NCBI GenBank assembly: GCA_944388965.1
Contig: CALXKL010000006.1
Location: 62,001-126,000, forward strand
DNA: 64,000 nt
From: an uncultured Spirochaetales bacterium
Lineage (GTDB): Bacteria; Spirochaetota; Spirochaetia; Sphaerochaetales; Sphaerochaetaceae
Direction of reading: 5' to 3'
Positions within the stretch are counted from its first letter, which is position 1. Each line of letters starts with the position of its first letter. The notes under the pieces are model-generated. The model saw only the letters and a list, made by a program, of their open reading frames with translations, was not told the origin of the DNA and did no database searches. Made by a program: the position numbers and the translations under genes. Positions 33,552 to 43,086 of the stretch are shown one piece after another.

Positions 33552-34119
33552 GGCCGAGATCGTCGTCAGGAAGTCGCGCTTCATCGCGATCGCGATTCCA
33601 ATCTCCTCGCTGGAGCAGGTCAAGGACATCGTCAAGGGCGTCTGGAAAGAGCATGAGGGGGCCACGCACGTGGTCCATGCCGCAGTCGCAGGGCCGTCCG
33701 GCACGATGTACTCATGCTCTGACGACAGGGAGCCGAAGAACACGGCGGGTCGCCCCGCCCTGGAGGTGCTCAAGGGCAGCGGAATAACCGACATCGTGGT
33801 GTGCATAGTGCGCTACTTCGGCGGTACGCTGCTCGGAACAGGCGGCCTGGTGAAGGCCTACGGGGACAGCGTCAAAGAGGTCCTCAAGGTCGTCAGATGC
33901 GAACAGATAGTCCCCCGTTCCACATTCTCGATACTCACGGGATACGAGTTCTACGACAGGCTGAAGCGCTCTCTGGGCGAGTGGGACATCACCGGTCTCG
34001 AGGAGGACTTCGCACAGGGCATAACGATCACAGGAAACATCGCCGACGCCCAGAAGGACGACTTCGAGAAGACCTTCGGCGCCATCACGATGGGACGCTC
34101 CTCCCTGCGCTGGCTCTAG
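33526..34119 (+). CDS. yigZ: YigZ/IMPACT family protein
   Basis: A 197-residue member of the UPF0029/IMPACT family, of uncertain cellular role and linked in other organisms to translation or stress. Signature pieces: KSRFIAIAIPISS, ATHVVHAAVAG, SDDREPKNTAGRPALEVLKG and VCIVRYFGGTLLGTGGLVKAYGDS. The C-terminal ferredoxin-like domain covers about residues 135-197. It starts within the Nudix gene (26-base overlap) and ends 4 bases into the convergent M28 gene. Confidence 0.93.
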   Translation: MKRLLERAEAEIVVRKSRFIAIAIPISSLEQVKDIVKGVWKEHEGATHVVHAAVAGPSGTMYSCSDDREPKNTAGRPALEVLKGSGITDIVVCIVRYFGGTLLGTGGLVKAYGDSVKEVLKVVRCEQIVPRSTFSILTGYEFYDRLKRSLGEWDITGLEEDFAQGITITGNIADAQKDDFEKTFGAITMGRSSLRWL

Positions 34120-35495
34120 CGCAGGCTGAAGCGGCGGCTCTGGTCCTGCAACGCCGGAGCCTTCGCATCCTCCGTATCCTCAAGTGAGCCTGCCCTGCTC
34201 TCCACGAACTTTATGCAGATCGAGACGACCTCCTCCAGGGTATGCTGATCCAGCTTGTCCAGCGTGTCCTCCTTCGTGTGGATGATGTCGGAGGCGGCAC
34301 CGGAGAGCGGGATGCCCATGAGCGTCACGGCCTCGAGTCCGGCCCTTGCGGCGCTGGCCGCATCGCTCGCTCCTCCCATGAGCGGCAGAGAACCGGTCCT
34401 TACCTCGTAGCCCATGCTTCCGGCGACCTGGCACACCTCGCCGGCAAGCGATGAGGAGAGGTCGACCAGCCCGTTTACGTCCTTCGTCAGGACCACCAGG
34501 TCCGATGCCCTGAGCGGACTGTCGATGTTCAGCACCACGGCATCGCGGCACAGGTCCCGGTGGCTCCCGTACCAGGCATTAGAACCGCATAGCCCGCACT
34601 CCTCCCCGTCGAACGAGGCGAAGACGAGGCGGGTGTCCTCCAGCCCGTGTCCGCCCTCCTTGCGCCAGTGGAAGTAGCGGGCCAGGGTGCACAGGATGGC
34701 GCAGGAGACGAGGTTGTCCCCGGCCCCGGGGGAGCATTGTCCTCCGACCAGGGTGAAGAGCCTCCAGTGAAGCGGAGCCGAAATCGTCAGCAGCGCAAGC
34801 AGCACACCCATGGAAAGCGGCGGGAGGTTGAACCTGAGAAGATCGCCGGAAAAGACCTCGCTGACAAACAGGCTCAGCGATGTCATGGCCAGGACGATGA
34901 AGTGGACCAGAGGTGCGTACAATGACAGGAGCATGGCGTTCCTGTCGCCTGGCGGGACGTTCATCATCCGGGCGCTGTCGTGATGGGCGCTGAAGACTAT
35001 CGTATGCCTGGCCTCGCCCTCGGGTTCGATCGTGGCATGGACGTTTGTCATGTCGACCCTTCGCTCCAGGATGCGGCGGGTCGGACGGCACAGGAAGAAC
35101 ACGTTCCACAGATAAAGAGACGAGAGAAGCGCGACCAGCAGCGCGATGGACGGAAAACCAATCCAGCACAGAATGAGCATGACCGGTGCGCATATCGCGA
35201 TCAGGCGCAGACAGCCCATGTAGCCACGCTCGTCGCATCTCACGCTCGTGATCAAGCAGTCGTCGCTCTGATCGGCCAGGATGTCGCGGATCATGTGGGC
35301 CGCGGTGCGGCTCGAGGCGCTTCCCGCCATCCTCTGGGGACAGGCGGCCAGGATGTCACGGCAGTGCTCCAGTGCAAGGGCGGCAAGACGCGAAGCCTTG
35401 AGCGTCTCGACTCCTTCGATCCGCTTCGCCTTCACATCCACATCGAAAAGGCTTCCGTCCTTCTTCTCTTCCTTGCGCTTCCAGGGCATCTTCAT
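34116..35495 (-). CDS. Membrane-embedded M28-family metallopeptidase
   Basis: A 459-residue protein with a zinc aminopeptidase-like domain and two helix groups. Zinc ligands expected for M28 are seen: FSAHHDSAR, SPGAGDNLVS, SFDGEECGLCG with the catalytic Glu pair, LNIDSPLR, and SDIIHTKEDT with the last His. One hairpin of helices (GCLRLIAICAPVMLILCWIGF and the following stretch) precedes the domain. A second group (APLVHFIVLAMTSLSLFVSEVF, LSMGVLLALLTIS) lies between the His and Asp ligands. ATG 35495 is chosen because the upstream codons look non-coding; no strong ribosome site. Convergent with yigZ. Substrate unknown. Confidence 0.82.
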   Translation of the reverse strand: MKMPWKRKEEKKDGSLFDVDVKAKRIEGVETLKASRLAALALEHCRDILAACPQRMAGSASSRTAAHMIRDILADQSDDCLITSVRCDERGYMGCLRLIAICAPVMLILCWIGFPSIALLVALLSSLYLWNVFFLCRPTRRILERRVDMTNVHATIEPEGEARHTIVFSAHHDSARMMNVPPGDRNAMLLSLYAPLVHFIVLAMTSLSLFVSEVFSGDLLRFNLPPLSMGVLLALLTISAPLHWRLFTLVGGQCSPGAGDNLVSCAILCTLARYFHWRKEGGHGLEDTRLVFASFDGEECGLCGSNAWYGSHRDLCRDAVVLNIDSPLRASDLVVLTKDVNGLVDLSSSLAGEVCQVAGSMGYEVRTGSLPLMGGASDAASAARAGLEAVTLMGIPLSGAASDIIHTKEDTLDKLDQHTLEEVVSICIKFVESRAGSLEDTEDAKAPALQDQSRRFSLR

Positions 35496-35549
35496 CGCTG
35501 GAAATGTTAATGTAAAAGGGGCCGTCTGGCAAATGCGACGGAGCCTGTA

Positions 35550-35564
35550 CGCCACTACGTGGCG
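35550..35564. promoter_or_regulatory. Palindrome immediately upstream of the leuS promoter
   Basis: CGCCAC-TAC-GTGGCG, a perfect 6-bp inverted repeat ending 2 bases before the leuS -35. It may be an operator. Confidence 0.4.
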
Positions 35565-35566
35565 CC

Positions 35567-35595
35567 TTGAACAGAGCCATGGCGATGGTTATGAT
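35567..35595 (+). promoter_or_regulatory. leuS promoter implying a leaderless mRNA
   Basis: TTGAAC (35567-35572), a 17-base spacer, then TATGAT (35590-35595). The leuS ATG begins 8 bases after the -10, about where transcription would start, and no ribosome site is present. Confidence 0.6.
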
Positions 35596-35603
35596 ATGTT
35601 GCC

Positions 35604-38120
35604 ATGAGCAAGTACCCGTTCACCGACATAGAGAAGAAATGGCAGCGATACTGGGAGGAGCACGACACCTTCCACGTCACCGAGGACCCCTCCTACCCGA
35701 AGGACAGGAGACTGTACGTCCTCGACATGTTCCCATACCCGTCGGGTGCCGGACTCCATGTCGGCCACCCGGAGGGCTACACCGCCACCGACATATTCTC
35801 GCGCTTCTACAGGATGCGCGGCTACAACGTGCTTCATCCGATGGGATTCGACTCCTTCGGCCTTCCCGCCGAGAACTACGCCATCAAGACAGGCACGCAC
35901 CCCAGGGTGACCACCAGGAAGAACATCGAGAACTTCACCCGCCAGATAAAAAGCCTGGGCATGTGCTACGACTGGGACCGCGAGATCAGCACCTGCGAGG
36001 AGGACTACTACCACTGGACGCAGTGGATCTTCCTCCAGCTCTACAAGAAGGGTCTTGCCTACGAGGCACACACCCCGATCAACTGGTGTCCCTCCTGCAA
36101 GACGGGACTTGCCAACGAAGAGGTCAAGGAAGGCATGTGCGAGCGCTGCGGCACCCCCGTCGAGCGCAAGAACATCAGACAGTGGATGCTGAAGATAACC
36201 GCCTACGCCGACGAGCTGCTCAAGGGTCTGGACGAACTCGACTGGCCCGAATCGGTCAAGCTGATGCAGCGCAACTGGATCGGCAGGAGCGAAGGCGCCG
36301 CGGTCTTCTTCGACCTGGAGGGCATGGACGAGAAGCTGGAGGTCTACACCACCCGCTGCGACACGCTCTTCGGCGCCACCTACATGGTCATAGCCCCGGA
36401 GCACCCCCTTGTGGGCAGGCTGACCACGAGCGGTCAGAAGGCCGCCGTGGAGGAGTACGTCAGGCAGGCCAGCCACAAGAGCGACCTTGACAGGACCGAC
36501 CTTGCAAAGGAGAAGACCGGCGTCTTCTCCGGCAGCTACGCCATCAACCCGGTCAACGGCAAGAGGATTCCCATCTGGATCGCGGACTACGTCCTGATCA
36601 GCTACGGCACCGGCGCAATCATGGCCGTGCCCGCCCACGACACGAGGGACTGGGAGTTCGCCAAGAAGTTCGACCTTCCGATCGTCGAGGTCCTGAAAGG
36701 GGACGTGGACGTGCAGACCCAGGCCTGGACGGAGGACGGCATCCACGTCAACTCCGGCTTCCTGGACGGTCTGGACAAGGCGGAGGCCATACAGAGGATG
36801 CTCTCCTTCCTCGAGGAGCACAAGTGCGGCCACAAGGCCGTCAACTACAAGCTGCGCGACTGGGTCTTCTCCCGCCAGCGCTACTGGGGGGAGCCGATCC
36901 CTCTGGTGCACTGCGAGCACTGCGGCACGGTCCCCGTGCCCGAGGACCAGCTTCCCCTCACCCTACCGGAGGTCACGAAGTACGAGCCGTCGGGAACCGG
37001 CGAGAGTCCGCTGGTGAACATCCCCGAGTGGGTGGACACCACCTGTCCCGTATGCGGCCGCCCAGCCAGGAGGGAGACGAACACGATGCCCCAGTGGGCC
37101 GGATCCTGCTGGTACTACCTCCGATACATCGACCCGAAGAACGACAAGGCGTTCGTCGATCCGGACAAGGAGAAGTACTGGATGCCGGTGGACCTCTACA
37201 TCGGAGGTGCGGAGCATGCCGTCCTCCATCTCCTGTATGCCCGCTTCTGGCACCATGTCCTGTACGACCTGGGTCTGGTCTCGACGAAAGAGCCCTTCCA
37301 CAAGCTGGTAAACCAGGGCATGATCACATCCTTCGCCTACAAGAAGAGCAACGGCGTGGTCATCGCCACCGACAAGGTGGAGGAGACGGCGAACGGTAAG
37401 TTCGTGGAGAAGGAGACCGGGGAGCCGGTCGAGCAGGTCGTGACCAAGATGTCGAAGAGCCTGAAGAACGTCATCAACCCCGACAACGTCATCCGCGACT
37501 ACGGTGCCGACACGATGAGGGTGTACGAGATGTTCATGGGACCGCTGACGATGTCCAAGCCATGGTCCACACAGGGCACGATCGGCGTCTACCGCTTCCT
37601 CGACAGGATCTGGCGCATCGCGAGCGAGAAGAGGATCGAGGACGTCGCCATCCCCGGCGAGCTGGAGAAGCTGGTGCACAAGACGGTCAGGAAGGTCACC
37701 ATCGACACCGAGACGCTGAACTTCAACACCGCGATCAGCCAGATGATGGTGCTGGTCAACGAGCTCAACAGGCTGGATGTCATCCCGAAGTCCGTCATGG
37801 AGACGCTCGCCCTGCTCCTGTCGCCGTACGCCCCGCATCTTGCAGAGGAGATGTGGGAGATGCTCGGCCACGAGCCCAGCATCGCAAACGAGAGCTGGCC
37901 GACCTGGGACGAGGCACTCTGCGCCGAGGACACGATCGAGATGGTCGTGCAGGTCAACGGCAAGCTCCGCGCCAGGATTCCGATGCCGGCTGCGGCCTCG
38001 AAGGAGGAGATGCTGGAGGTGGCGAAGAAGGACGCCAAGATCGTCCCCTACCTCGACGGAAGGACGCTGGTCAAGGAGATCGTCGTACCGGGCAAGCTCG
38101 TCAACCTGGTCGTGAAATAG
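35604..38120 (+). CDS. leuS: Leucyl-tRNA synthetase
   Basis: Class I aminoacyl-tRNA synthetase charging tRNA-Leu. The 838-residue length is normal. The HIGH motif reads [10 protein letters not shown] near residues 49-58, followed by the zinc domain, the editing (CP1) domain with [17 protein letters not shown], and KMSKS in [15 protein letters not shown] near residue 617. The C-terminal anticodon-binding and DUF-like domains end in REIV-type [17 protein letters not shown]. No ribosome site precedes ATG 35604; a promoter just upstream suggests leaderless expression. Single gene with a strong terminator. Confidence 0.98.
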   Translation: MSKYPFTDIEKKWQRYWEEHDTFHVTEDPSYPKDRRLYVLDMFPYPSGAGLHVGHPEGYTATDIFSRFYRMRGYNVLHPMGFDSFGLPAENYAIKTGTHPRVTTRKNIENFTRQIKSLGMCYDWDREISTCEEDYYHWTQWIFLQLYKKGLAYEAHTPINWCPSCKTGLANEEVKEGMCERCGTPVERKNIRQWMLKITAYADELLKGLDELDWPESVKLMQRNWIGRSEGAAVFFDLEGMDEKLEVYTTRCDTLFGATYMVIAPEHPLVGRLTTSGQKAAVEEYVRQASHKSDLDRTDLAKEKTGVFSGSYAINPVNGKRIPIWIADYVLISYGTGAIMAVPAHDTRDWEFAKKFDLPIVEVLKGDVDVQTQAWTEDGIHVNSGFLDGLDKAEAIQRMLSFLEEHKCGHKAVNYKLRDWVFSRQRYWGEPIPLVHCEHCGTVPVPEDQLPLTLPEVTKYEPSGTGESPLVNIPEWVDTTCPVCGRPARRETNTMPQWAGSCWYYLRYIDPKNDKAFVDPDKEKYWMPVDLYIGGAEHAVLHLLYARFWHHVLYDLGLVSTKEPFHKLVNQGMITSFAYKKSNGVVIATDKVEETANGKFVEKETGEPVEQVVTKMSKSLKNVINPDNVIRDYGADTMRVYEMFMGPLTMSKPWSTQGTIGVYRFLDRIWRIASEKRIEDVAIPGELEKLVHKTVRKVTIDTETLNFNTAISQMMVLVNELNRLDVIPKSVMETLALLLSPYAPHLAEEMWEMLGHEPSIANESWPTWDEALCAEDTIEMVVQVNGKLRARIPMPAAASKEEMLEVAKKDAKIVPYLDGRTLVKEIVVPGKLVNLVVK

Positions 38121-38144
38121 AGCACAGGGACAACCGTTCCAAAG

Positions 38145-38175
38145 GGGGAGGATTCCAGGCGAATCCTCCCCTTTT
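38145..38175 (+). terminator. Terminator of leuS
   Basis: A 10-bp stem GGGGAGGATT / AATCCTCCCC is followed by TTTT, 25 bases after the stop. Confidence 0.9.
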
Positions 38176-38279
38176 CCATATCCGGCCAGGCCCTTGACCT
38201 TCGCCCCCCCCGTGGCAGAATTCTCCTGTCCGGCAAAACGAAATCAGGATGCCGGACATCTTATAGGGAGGGAATTTTC

Positions 38280-38945
38280 ATGAAGAAGATCTTCATTGCT
38301 CTTGTTGCGCTCATGGCAGCCGTCTGCCCGCTCTTCGCAGGAGAGTCCTGGGTCGGCCTGGCAACCGGTCCTGCCTTCGAGACCTTGTCCGACGACGATT
38401 ATGCGGTTGGAACCACCAACTGGGTCATCGGCGTCGAAGGCGCCTACTACTTCAACGAGGCCGAGACCATCGGTATCGGTGGCAAGCTCGGCTTCGGCCT
38501 GACGCTCGAAACCTCGGCCATGTACCAGGGCAGGCCGGTGTCCGGCTCAAGCATGTATTCTTCGCAATTCCTCATTGCCCCGGCCCTGACCTTCCAGTAC
38601 AGGCTTGGTATCACGGACCATATGGACCTGAGGCTTGGTGCAGGACTGCAGTATGTCCACATTTTCGGCAATGAGTCGTTCATCGGTTCCACGGACTATT
38701 CCACACGTTCCAGGACCAGCTTCGACAACCTGGACTTCCTGGCCAATGCCGATCTCGTATTCGGCGGCGAGAGCTTCCAGTTCTTCGGCGGCATCGAACT
38801 CGCCTTCAACATGGTGAGCAACATGACCAGCAAAACCACGACAACCCAGAAAGACAAGACCGACACATACAAGTACTCCGATACGGTTGATGGGGTGTTC
38901 AGGATGTCCATAACTCCGAGGCTCGGCTTCTCCTACGCCTTCTAG
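38280..38945 (+). CDS. Outer-membrane beta-barrel protein
   Basis: A 221-residue exported protein. The signal peptide MKKIFIALVALMAAVCPLFA is cleaved after LFA. The mature part alternates amphipathic strands (WVIGVEGAYYF, IGIGGKLGFGLTLET, LIAPALTFQYRLGI, DLRLGAGLQYVHIF, FFGGIELAFNMVS) and ends in SYAF, the terminal Phe typical of BAM-assembled barrels. About eight to ten strands are predicted, as in OmpA/OmpX-sized porins. AGGGAGG lies before ATG 38280. Single gene with its own terminator. Exact role unknown. Confidence 0.83.
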   Translation: MKKIFIALVALMAAVCPLFAGESWVGLATGPAFETLSDDDYAVGTTNWVIGVEGAYYFNEAETIGIGGKLGFGLTLETSAMYQGRPVSGSSMYSSQFLIAPALTFQYRLGITDHMDLRLGAGLQYVHIFGNESFIGSTDYSTRSRTSFDNLDFLANADLVFGGESFQFFGGIELAFNMVSNMTSKTTTTQKDKTDTYKYSDTVDGVFRMSITPRLGFSYAF

Positions 38946-38974
38946 GCTCCGGCATCTCCAACCATCCACTGCAA

Positions 38975-39001
38975 GGCTCCGGCAACAAGCCGGGGCCTTT
39001 T
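38975..39001 (+). terminator. Terminator of the outer-membrane protein gene
   Basis: GGCTCCGGC / GCCGGGGCC stem (one G-U) with a five-base loop, followed by TTTT. Confidence 0.85.
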
Positions 39002-39106
39002 GCTTGTTCCCGTAAGTAAAGAGAAATCCGAAAAGGCTGGAAGAACGATTTTCTGTGCACAAGGAATCCATGTTCTTTCCGCACAGGCCCGCCGCAGTCA
39101 CAGCCA

Positions 39107-40315
39107 TCACTTGATGAGGGCGAGGCCTCCCATGCTGGTCTCCCGGTACAGGCTGGGCAACGCCTGGCCTGTCTCCATCATGACCTCCACCGCCGCGTCG
39201 AAGGACACCTTGTGCCGTCCGTCGCTCATGAGGGCGTACAGGGCATGGTCCAGCGCCCTCATGCTGGCAAGCGCATTGCGCTCGATGCACGGTATCTGCA
39301 CAAGCCCCTTCATCGGGTCGCAGGTCAGTCCCAGATGATGCTCCAGGCCCATCTCAGCCGCGTACTCTATCTGGTAGATGCTCCCGCCCAGGAGCTGGGC
39401 CGCGGCGCCTCCTGCCATGGCGCAGGCCACGCCTACCTCGCCCTGGCAGCCGACCTCGGCTCCCGAGATCGAACCGTTGGTCTTCACTATGTTGCCGATC
39501 ATGCCGGCGGTCAGAAGAGCCCTGATCACGCGGATTTCGGCCAGGTCGTTCTCCTTCATCAGGTAGTACAGCACCGCTGGAAGGACCCCGCAGCTTCCGC
39601 AGGTCGGGGCCGTCACGATCTCGCCGCCTCCGGCGTTCTCCTCGCTGACCGCGAGGGCGTATGCAATCGGCAATGCATTGCCACCGATGGAACCGCTGAA
39701 GTCGCGGGCCTTGGCGTAGTACTGGGCGGCCTTCCTCTGGAGCTTGAGTCCTCCCGGAAGCACGCCCTCGTTGTTCAGGCCGCGCTGTATGGCGACCTTC
39801 ATCGTCTGCCAGACCTCGGTGATGTACTCGACGATCCCCTCCCCCTCGACCTCCAGCACGACCTCCCAGATCTGCAGCCCTTCGCTGCTGCAGTACTGCA
39901 GGAGCTTCGCGAAGGAGCCGCACCTGTCGGCAGGGTACACATCCATGGGGCTAAGGTCGTTGTCCTCCTCGGTGACGATGCGCCCTCCGCCTGTCGAATA
40001 ATAGGTCTTCGACGCCATCTCGACACCGTTGTCGTCCAGACCGCGGATCGTGATCGCGTTGGGATGGAAAGGCTTGAACTCGTCGGGGAACCAGCGTATC
40101 TCGACGCTCCTGTTGAACTTGTGGGCCGCCTCCCTGATCGCCTTGTCGGTCAGGTGGCCCTTCCCGGTGGCGGCGAGGGAGCCGTACAGCTCGGCGACGT
40201 AGCTCGCGCACTCCCCATGACGCGAGCAGAAGCGCTCCATGGCGGCACGGGGACCCATTGTATGCGATGACGACGGCCCATAGCCGATCCTGTAAAGCTC
40301 TCTGAGCGACTCCAT
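39107..40315 (-). CDS. sdaA: L-serine ammonia-lyase, iron-sulfur dependent, single chain
   Basis: Deaminates L-serine to pyruvate and ammonia. The 402-residue protein carries the alpha and beta parts in one chain: the beta-like N-terminus has GPSSSHTMGPRAAM and the alpha part TAPTCGSCGVLPAVL, EVGCQGEVGVACAM and GLTCDPMKGLVQIPC. The cysteines supply [4Fe-4S] cluster ligands, so the enzyme should be oxygen sensitive, consistent with an anaerobe. It ends in the family-typical TSMGGLALIK. ATG 40315 has a poorly placed AGGGA. The gene lies 3 bases downstream of a lipoprotein gene on the same strand. Confidence 0.95.
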   Translation of the reverse strand: MESLRELYRIGYGPSSSHTMGPRAAMERFCSRHGECASYVAELYGSLAATGKGHLTDKAIREAAHKFNRSVEIRWFPDEFKPFHPNAITIRGLDDNGVEMASKTYYSTGGGRIVTEEDNDLSPMDVYPADRCGSFAKLLQYCSSEGLQIWEVVLEVEGEGIVEYITEVWQTMKVAIQRGLNNEGVLPGGLKLQRKAAQYYAKARDFSGSIGGNALPIAYALAVSEENAGGGEIVTAPTCGSCGVLPAVLYYLMKENDLAEIRVIRALLTAGMIGNIVKTNGSISGAEVGCQGEVGVACAMAGGAAAQLLGGSIYQIEYAAEMGLEHHLGLTCDPMKGLVQIPCIERNALASMRALDHALYALMSDGRHKVSFDAAVEVMMETGQALPSLYRETSMGGLALIK

Positions 40316-40318
40316 TCC

Positions 40319-41041
40319 CTACCAGCCTGACAATCTGTAGTCATAGTAGCTGTTTTTGCCATCCGGATAAAGTGCAACCACATGAACCAGATCCTTTGAG
40401 TTGTTGTAGAAGCGGTGGATGCCGGCCCTGAGGCGTACAGTGATGCTCTGCCCATGCTCCACGTCGAAGTGGGGGCCTTCGTCGTCCTCCGCAAGATAGC
40501 GACCCTCCGGCAGGTCGTCCATGACCACGTCGAAGGTCTTCGCCTTAGGGATCCTTCCATCGCCCAGGCTGCCGTCCAGGAACGCGTTGTAGAGCGCATC
40601 CTCGTCGAAGTCGTCGTCGATGAGCTTCTCGAGGGCATGGAAGGAGAGCGAGTCGACGAGGGTGGGATTGTACGACACGACATCGAGCAGGACGTCCGCC
40701 ACACGTCCGTCCTCGAACGACAGGGCCAGGGCATCGCCGTCGCCCGGCTCGTAGACGCCTCCCATCGGACAGAGGCTGTCCAGAGGGTATGCAGCGAAGA
40801 TACACGTACGACCGCTCCGGATGCGTATGTCGACCTGTCTGACGGTCTTGGCGATGGTCTTCCTGTACACGCCCGTGCCATCGTACCAGACAAGGGTGTA
40901 CCACATGGGCTCCGCATCCCTCCATTCCCACAGGTGGACGTCCGCAAGGCGGACCTGAATGGTGCGGCTCGGCTGATAGGAGCACGAGACGGCAAGCACA
41001 AGGGATAGGGACATGATCATGACAAGCTTCATGCCCTGCAT
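40319..41041 (-). CDS. Small lipoprotein, unknown function
   Basis: A 240-residue exported protein (237 if started at the second ATG, 41032). The hydrophobic signal MKLVMIMSLSLVLAVSC gives a lipobox LAVSC with the lipidated Cys. The mature part is acidic and rich in aromatic residues with beta-strand character (MWYTLVWYDGTGVYRKTIAKT, TFDVVMDDLPEGRYL, FYNNSKDLVHVVALYPDG), perhaps an immunoglobulin-like fold. Neither start has a convincing ribosome site. It precedes sdaA by 3 bases, perhaps co-transcribed. No family recognised. Confidence 0.72.
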   Translation of the reverse strand: MQGMKLVMIMSLSLVLAVSCSYQPSRTIQVRLADVHLWEWRDAEPMWYTLVWYDGTGVYRKTIAKTVRQVDIRIRSGRTCIFAAYPLDSLCPMGGVYEPGDGDALALSFEDGRVADVLLDVVSYNPTLVDSLSFHALEKLIDDDFDEDALYNAFLDGSLGDGRIPKAKTFDVVMDDLPEGRYLAEDDEGPHFDVEHGQSITVRLRAGIHRFYNNSKDLVHVVALYPDGKNSYYDYRLSGW

Positions 41042-41107
41042 ATACGGGAATGCAGGGTTCTGTCCAAAAAAGGAAGGGAGCGGTCCCCCGCTCCCCTCCG
41101 GGGTTCG

Positions 41108-43027
41108 TCAGTGTGCGCTCCTGTATTCGCCCAGGACGGCCAGGCTGCTGGTCTGGTCCCTGAGCTCCTCCAGGGCCTTCTCCAGGTCCTCCTGGCTGTG
41201 CAGCTCCAGCTCGGCGAAGAAGAAGTACTCCCAGGGTTTTCCGGCAATCGGACGAGACTCGAGCTTCTTCATGTTCAACCCGTACCGCTTGAGCACCTCG
41301 AGTGCGTCGAACAGCGCTCCCGGCTTGTCCGATACTGTGAAGGAGACGGCGACGCGGTCCGGGGTGTTGGACGAGCGGAATACGTCAGCGTTCTCCTCGC
41401 GGGAGAGCACGAAGAACCTGGTGTAGTTCCTCGGATTGGTCTCGATGCCCTGTCTGAGGACCTCCATGTCGTTGTAGACGGCCGCAGGGGACCCCGCGAT
41501 GGCGGCGATGGACCTGTCCCCCGTCTGCTTCACGTACGAGACGGCGCCTGCGGTGTCGAAGAACGGGATCGCCTCGGCCTGGGGAAGCTCGCGCTCCAGG
41601 AACCCGCGGCACTGAGCAAGCCCCTGGGGATGGGAGTAGACCTTCCTGATGTCCTCCATTCTGGTGCCAGGGTTGACGATGAGGTTGTGTATGATGCGTA
41701 CCTGCACCTCGCCTACTATCGTGATGTTCGGATAGCGCGTCAGCAGGTCTATGTTGTCCACGATCGTTCCGCCCAGGGTGTTCTCTATTGGAAGCACAGC
41801 GTACTTCACAAGCCCCTTGTTCAGCGCCTCGAACGAGTCGTGGAACGTCTTGCAGGGCATGACCTTCACATCCTCGTCGAAGACGCGGCGCACGGCCAGC
41901 TCGCTGAACGCACCCCTCTCGCCCTGAAAGGCCACGACGAGATCTCCTCCGGAAGATGCGGTGTCCGCCTGGGCGCTCTCGTCCTTCATGTTCGCCGGGA
42001 TGATCCTCGGCACGCTCTCCAGCGACTTGCCCACCACAGGACAAAGGGCCTGCACGTCGCGCACCAGCTTCTCGAACTGCTCGGGAAGCAGGGACTGAGG
42101 GCCGTCGGAGAGGGCCTTGTCCGGATGGTTGTGCACCTCGACGATGAGACCGGAGGCGCCGGCGGCGACAAGGGCAAGGCCCATGGGCGCCACCAGGTCC
42201 CTCATGCCGGTCGCGTGAGACGGGTCTCCGATGACGGGAAGATGGGTGAGCTTCTGCACCACGGGGACGGCGGAGCAGTCCAGCGTGTTGCGCGTCGCCT
42301 TCTCGTATGTCCTGATTCCGCGTTCGCACAGCACGACCTGGTCCGTGCCGTTGGCCATGAGGTATTCGGCGGCCATCAGCCACTCCTCGATGGTCGCGGC
42401 AAGCCCCCTCTTGAGGAGCACGGGCATTCCCGTCTTGCCGACCTCCTTGAGAAGCTCGAAGTTCTGCATGTTGCGCGCCCCGATCTGGAACATGTCGATG
42501 TAGTCGGCCATCATCGCGACATCGCGTGGGGAGACGACCTCGGTGGTGACGGGCATGCCGAATTCATCACCTGCCTTGCGCAGATACTTCAGGCCCTCCT
42601 CTCCGAGGCCCTGGAATGAATACGGACTGGTGCGCGGCTTGAAGGCGCCGCCACGCAGGATGACGGCTCCCGCCTCCCTGACCAGAGATGCGATCTCCAT
42701 GATCTGCCGCTCGCTCTCGACCGCACAGGGGCCGGCCATCATCACGACGCGGTTGCCGCCTATCTTCACGCCACCAACGGTGACGATCGTGTCCTCCTTC
42801 TTCAGCTCGCGGGAAGCCAGCTTGTAGGGCTTGGAGATCGGCACGACCGAGGCCACGCCGTCCATCAGCTCGATCTGGCGCGGATCCATGCGGTTGACGC
42901 CCACGGCGCCGAGGACGGTGTCCTCCTTGCCTTTTATCTCCCTGACGATCAGGCCGTTGGTCTTGAGAAGAGTCTTTATGTCATCCTTCTGCTTGGGGGT
43001 TATATCCTGTCTGAGAACGATTATCAT
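41108..43027 (-). CDS. DAHP synthase fused to prephenate dehydratase
   Basis: A 639-residue bifunctional aromatic-pathway enzyme. Residues 1-68 form the ferredoxin-like regulatory domain of type I-beta DAHP synthases. Residues 70-340 are the catalytic barrel: MAGPCAVESERQ, GGAFKPRTSPYSFQGLG, LKRGLAATIEEW, CERGIRTYE, IGDPSHATG and VEVHNHPDKALSDGPQSL. From about 365 follows prephenate dehydratase: VAFQGERGAFSELAV, LPIENTLGGTIVDN, HPQGLAQCRGFL, NYTRFFVLS. An ACT domain (VSFTVSDKPGALFDAL) ends the protein. It joins the first step of the shikimate pathway with the phenylalanine branch; the ACT domain should give Phe feedback on one or both. ATG 43027 has no ribosome site. Confidence 0.93.
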   Translation of the reverse strand: MIIVLRQDITPKQKDDIKTLLKTNGLIVREIKGKEDTVLGAVGVNRMDPRQIELMDGVASVVPISKPYKLASRELKKEDTIVTVGGVKIGGNRVVMMAGPCAVESERQIMEIASLVREAGAVILRGGAFKPRTSPYSFQGLGEEGLKYLRKAGDEFGMPVTTEVVSPRDVAMMADYIDMFQIGARNMQNFELLKEVGKTGMPVLLKRGLAATIEEWLMAAEYLMANGTDQVVLCERGIRTYEKATRNTLDCSAVPVVQKLTHLPVIGDPSHATGMRDLVAPMGLALVAAGASGLIVEVHNHPDKALSDGPQSLLPEQFEKLVRDVQALCPVVGKSLESVPRIIPANMKDESAQADTASSGGDLVVAFQGERGAFSELAVRRVFDEDVKVMPCKTFHDSFEALNKGLVKYAVLPIENTLGGTIVDNIDLLTRYPNITIVGEVQVRIIHNLIVNPGTRMEDIRKVYSHPQGLAQCRGFLERELPQAEAIPFFDTAGAVSYVKQTGDRSIAAIAGSPAAVYNDMEVLRQGIETNPRNYTRFFVLSREENADVFRSSNTPDRVAVSFTVSDKPGALFDALEVLKRYGLNMKKLESRPIAGKPWEYFFFAELELHSQEDLEKALEELRDQTSSLAVLGEYRSAH

Positions 43028-43033
43028 GGTGCA

Positions 43034-43062
43034 ATGCTAGTTTGAAGCGCTGTTTTTTGCAA
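43034..43062 (-). promoter_or_regulatory. Promoter of the DAHP synthase-dehydratase gene (leaderless)
   Basis: On the minus strand TTGCAA (43062-43057), a 17-base spacer and TAGCAT (43039-43034), six bases before the ATG. There is no ribosome site, so transcription would start at or next to the ATG. Confidence 0.55.
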
Positions 43063-43086
43063 TGGATTTGTGATAATCATGATCAT

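Noticed and set aside
35589-36920. 443-codon frame antisense to leuS
   Set aside because: The same G+C artefact. leuS has all synthetase motifs here.
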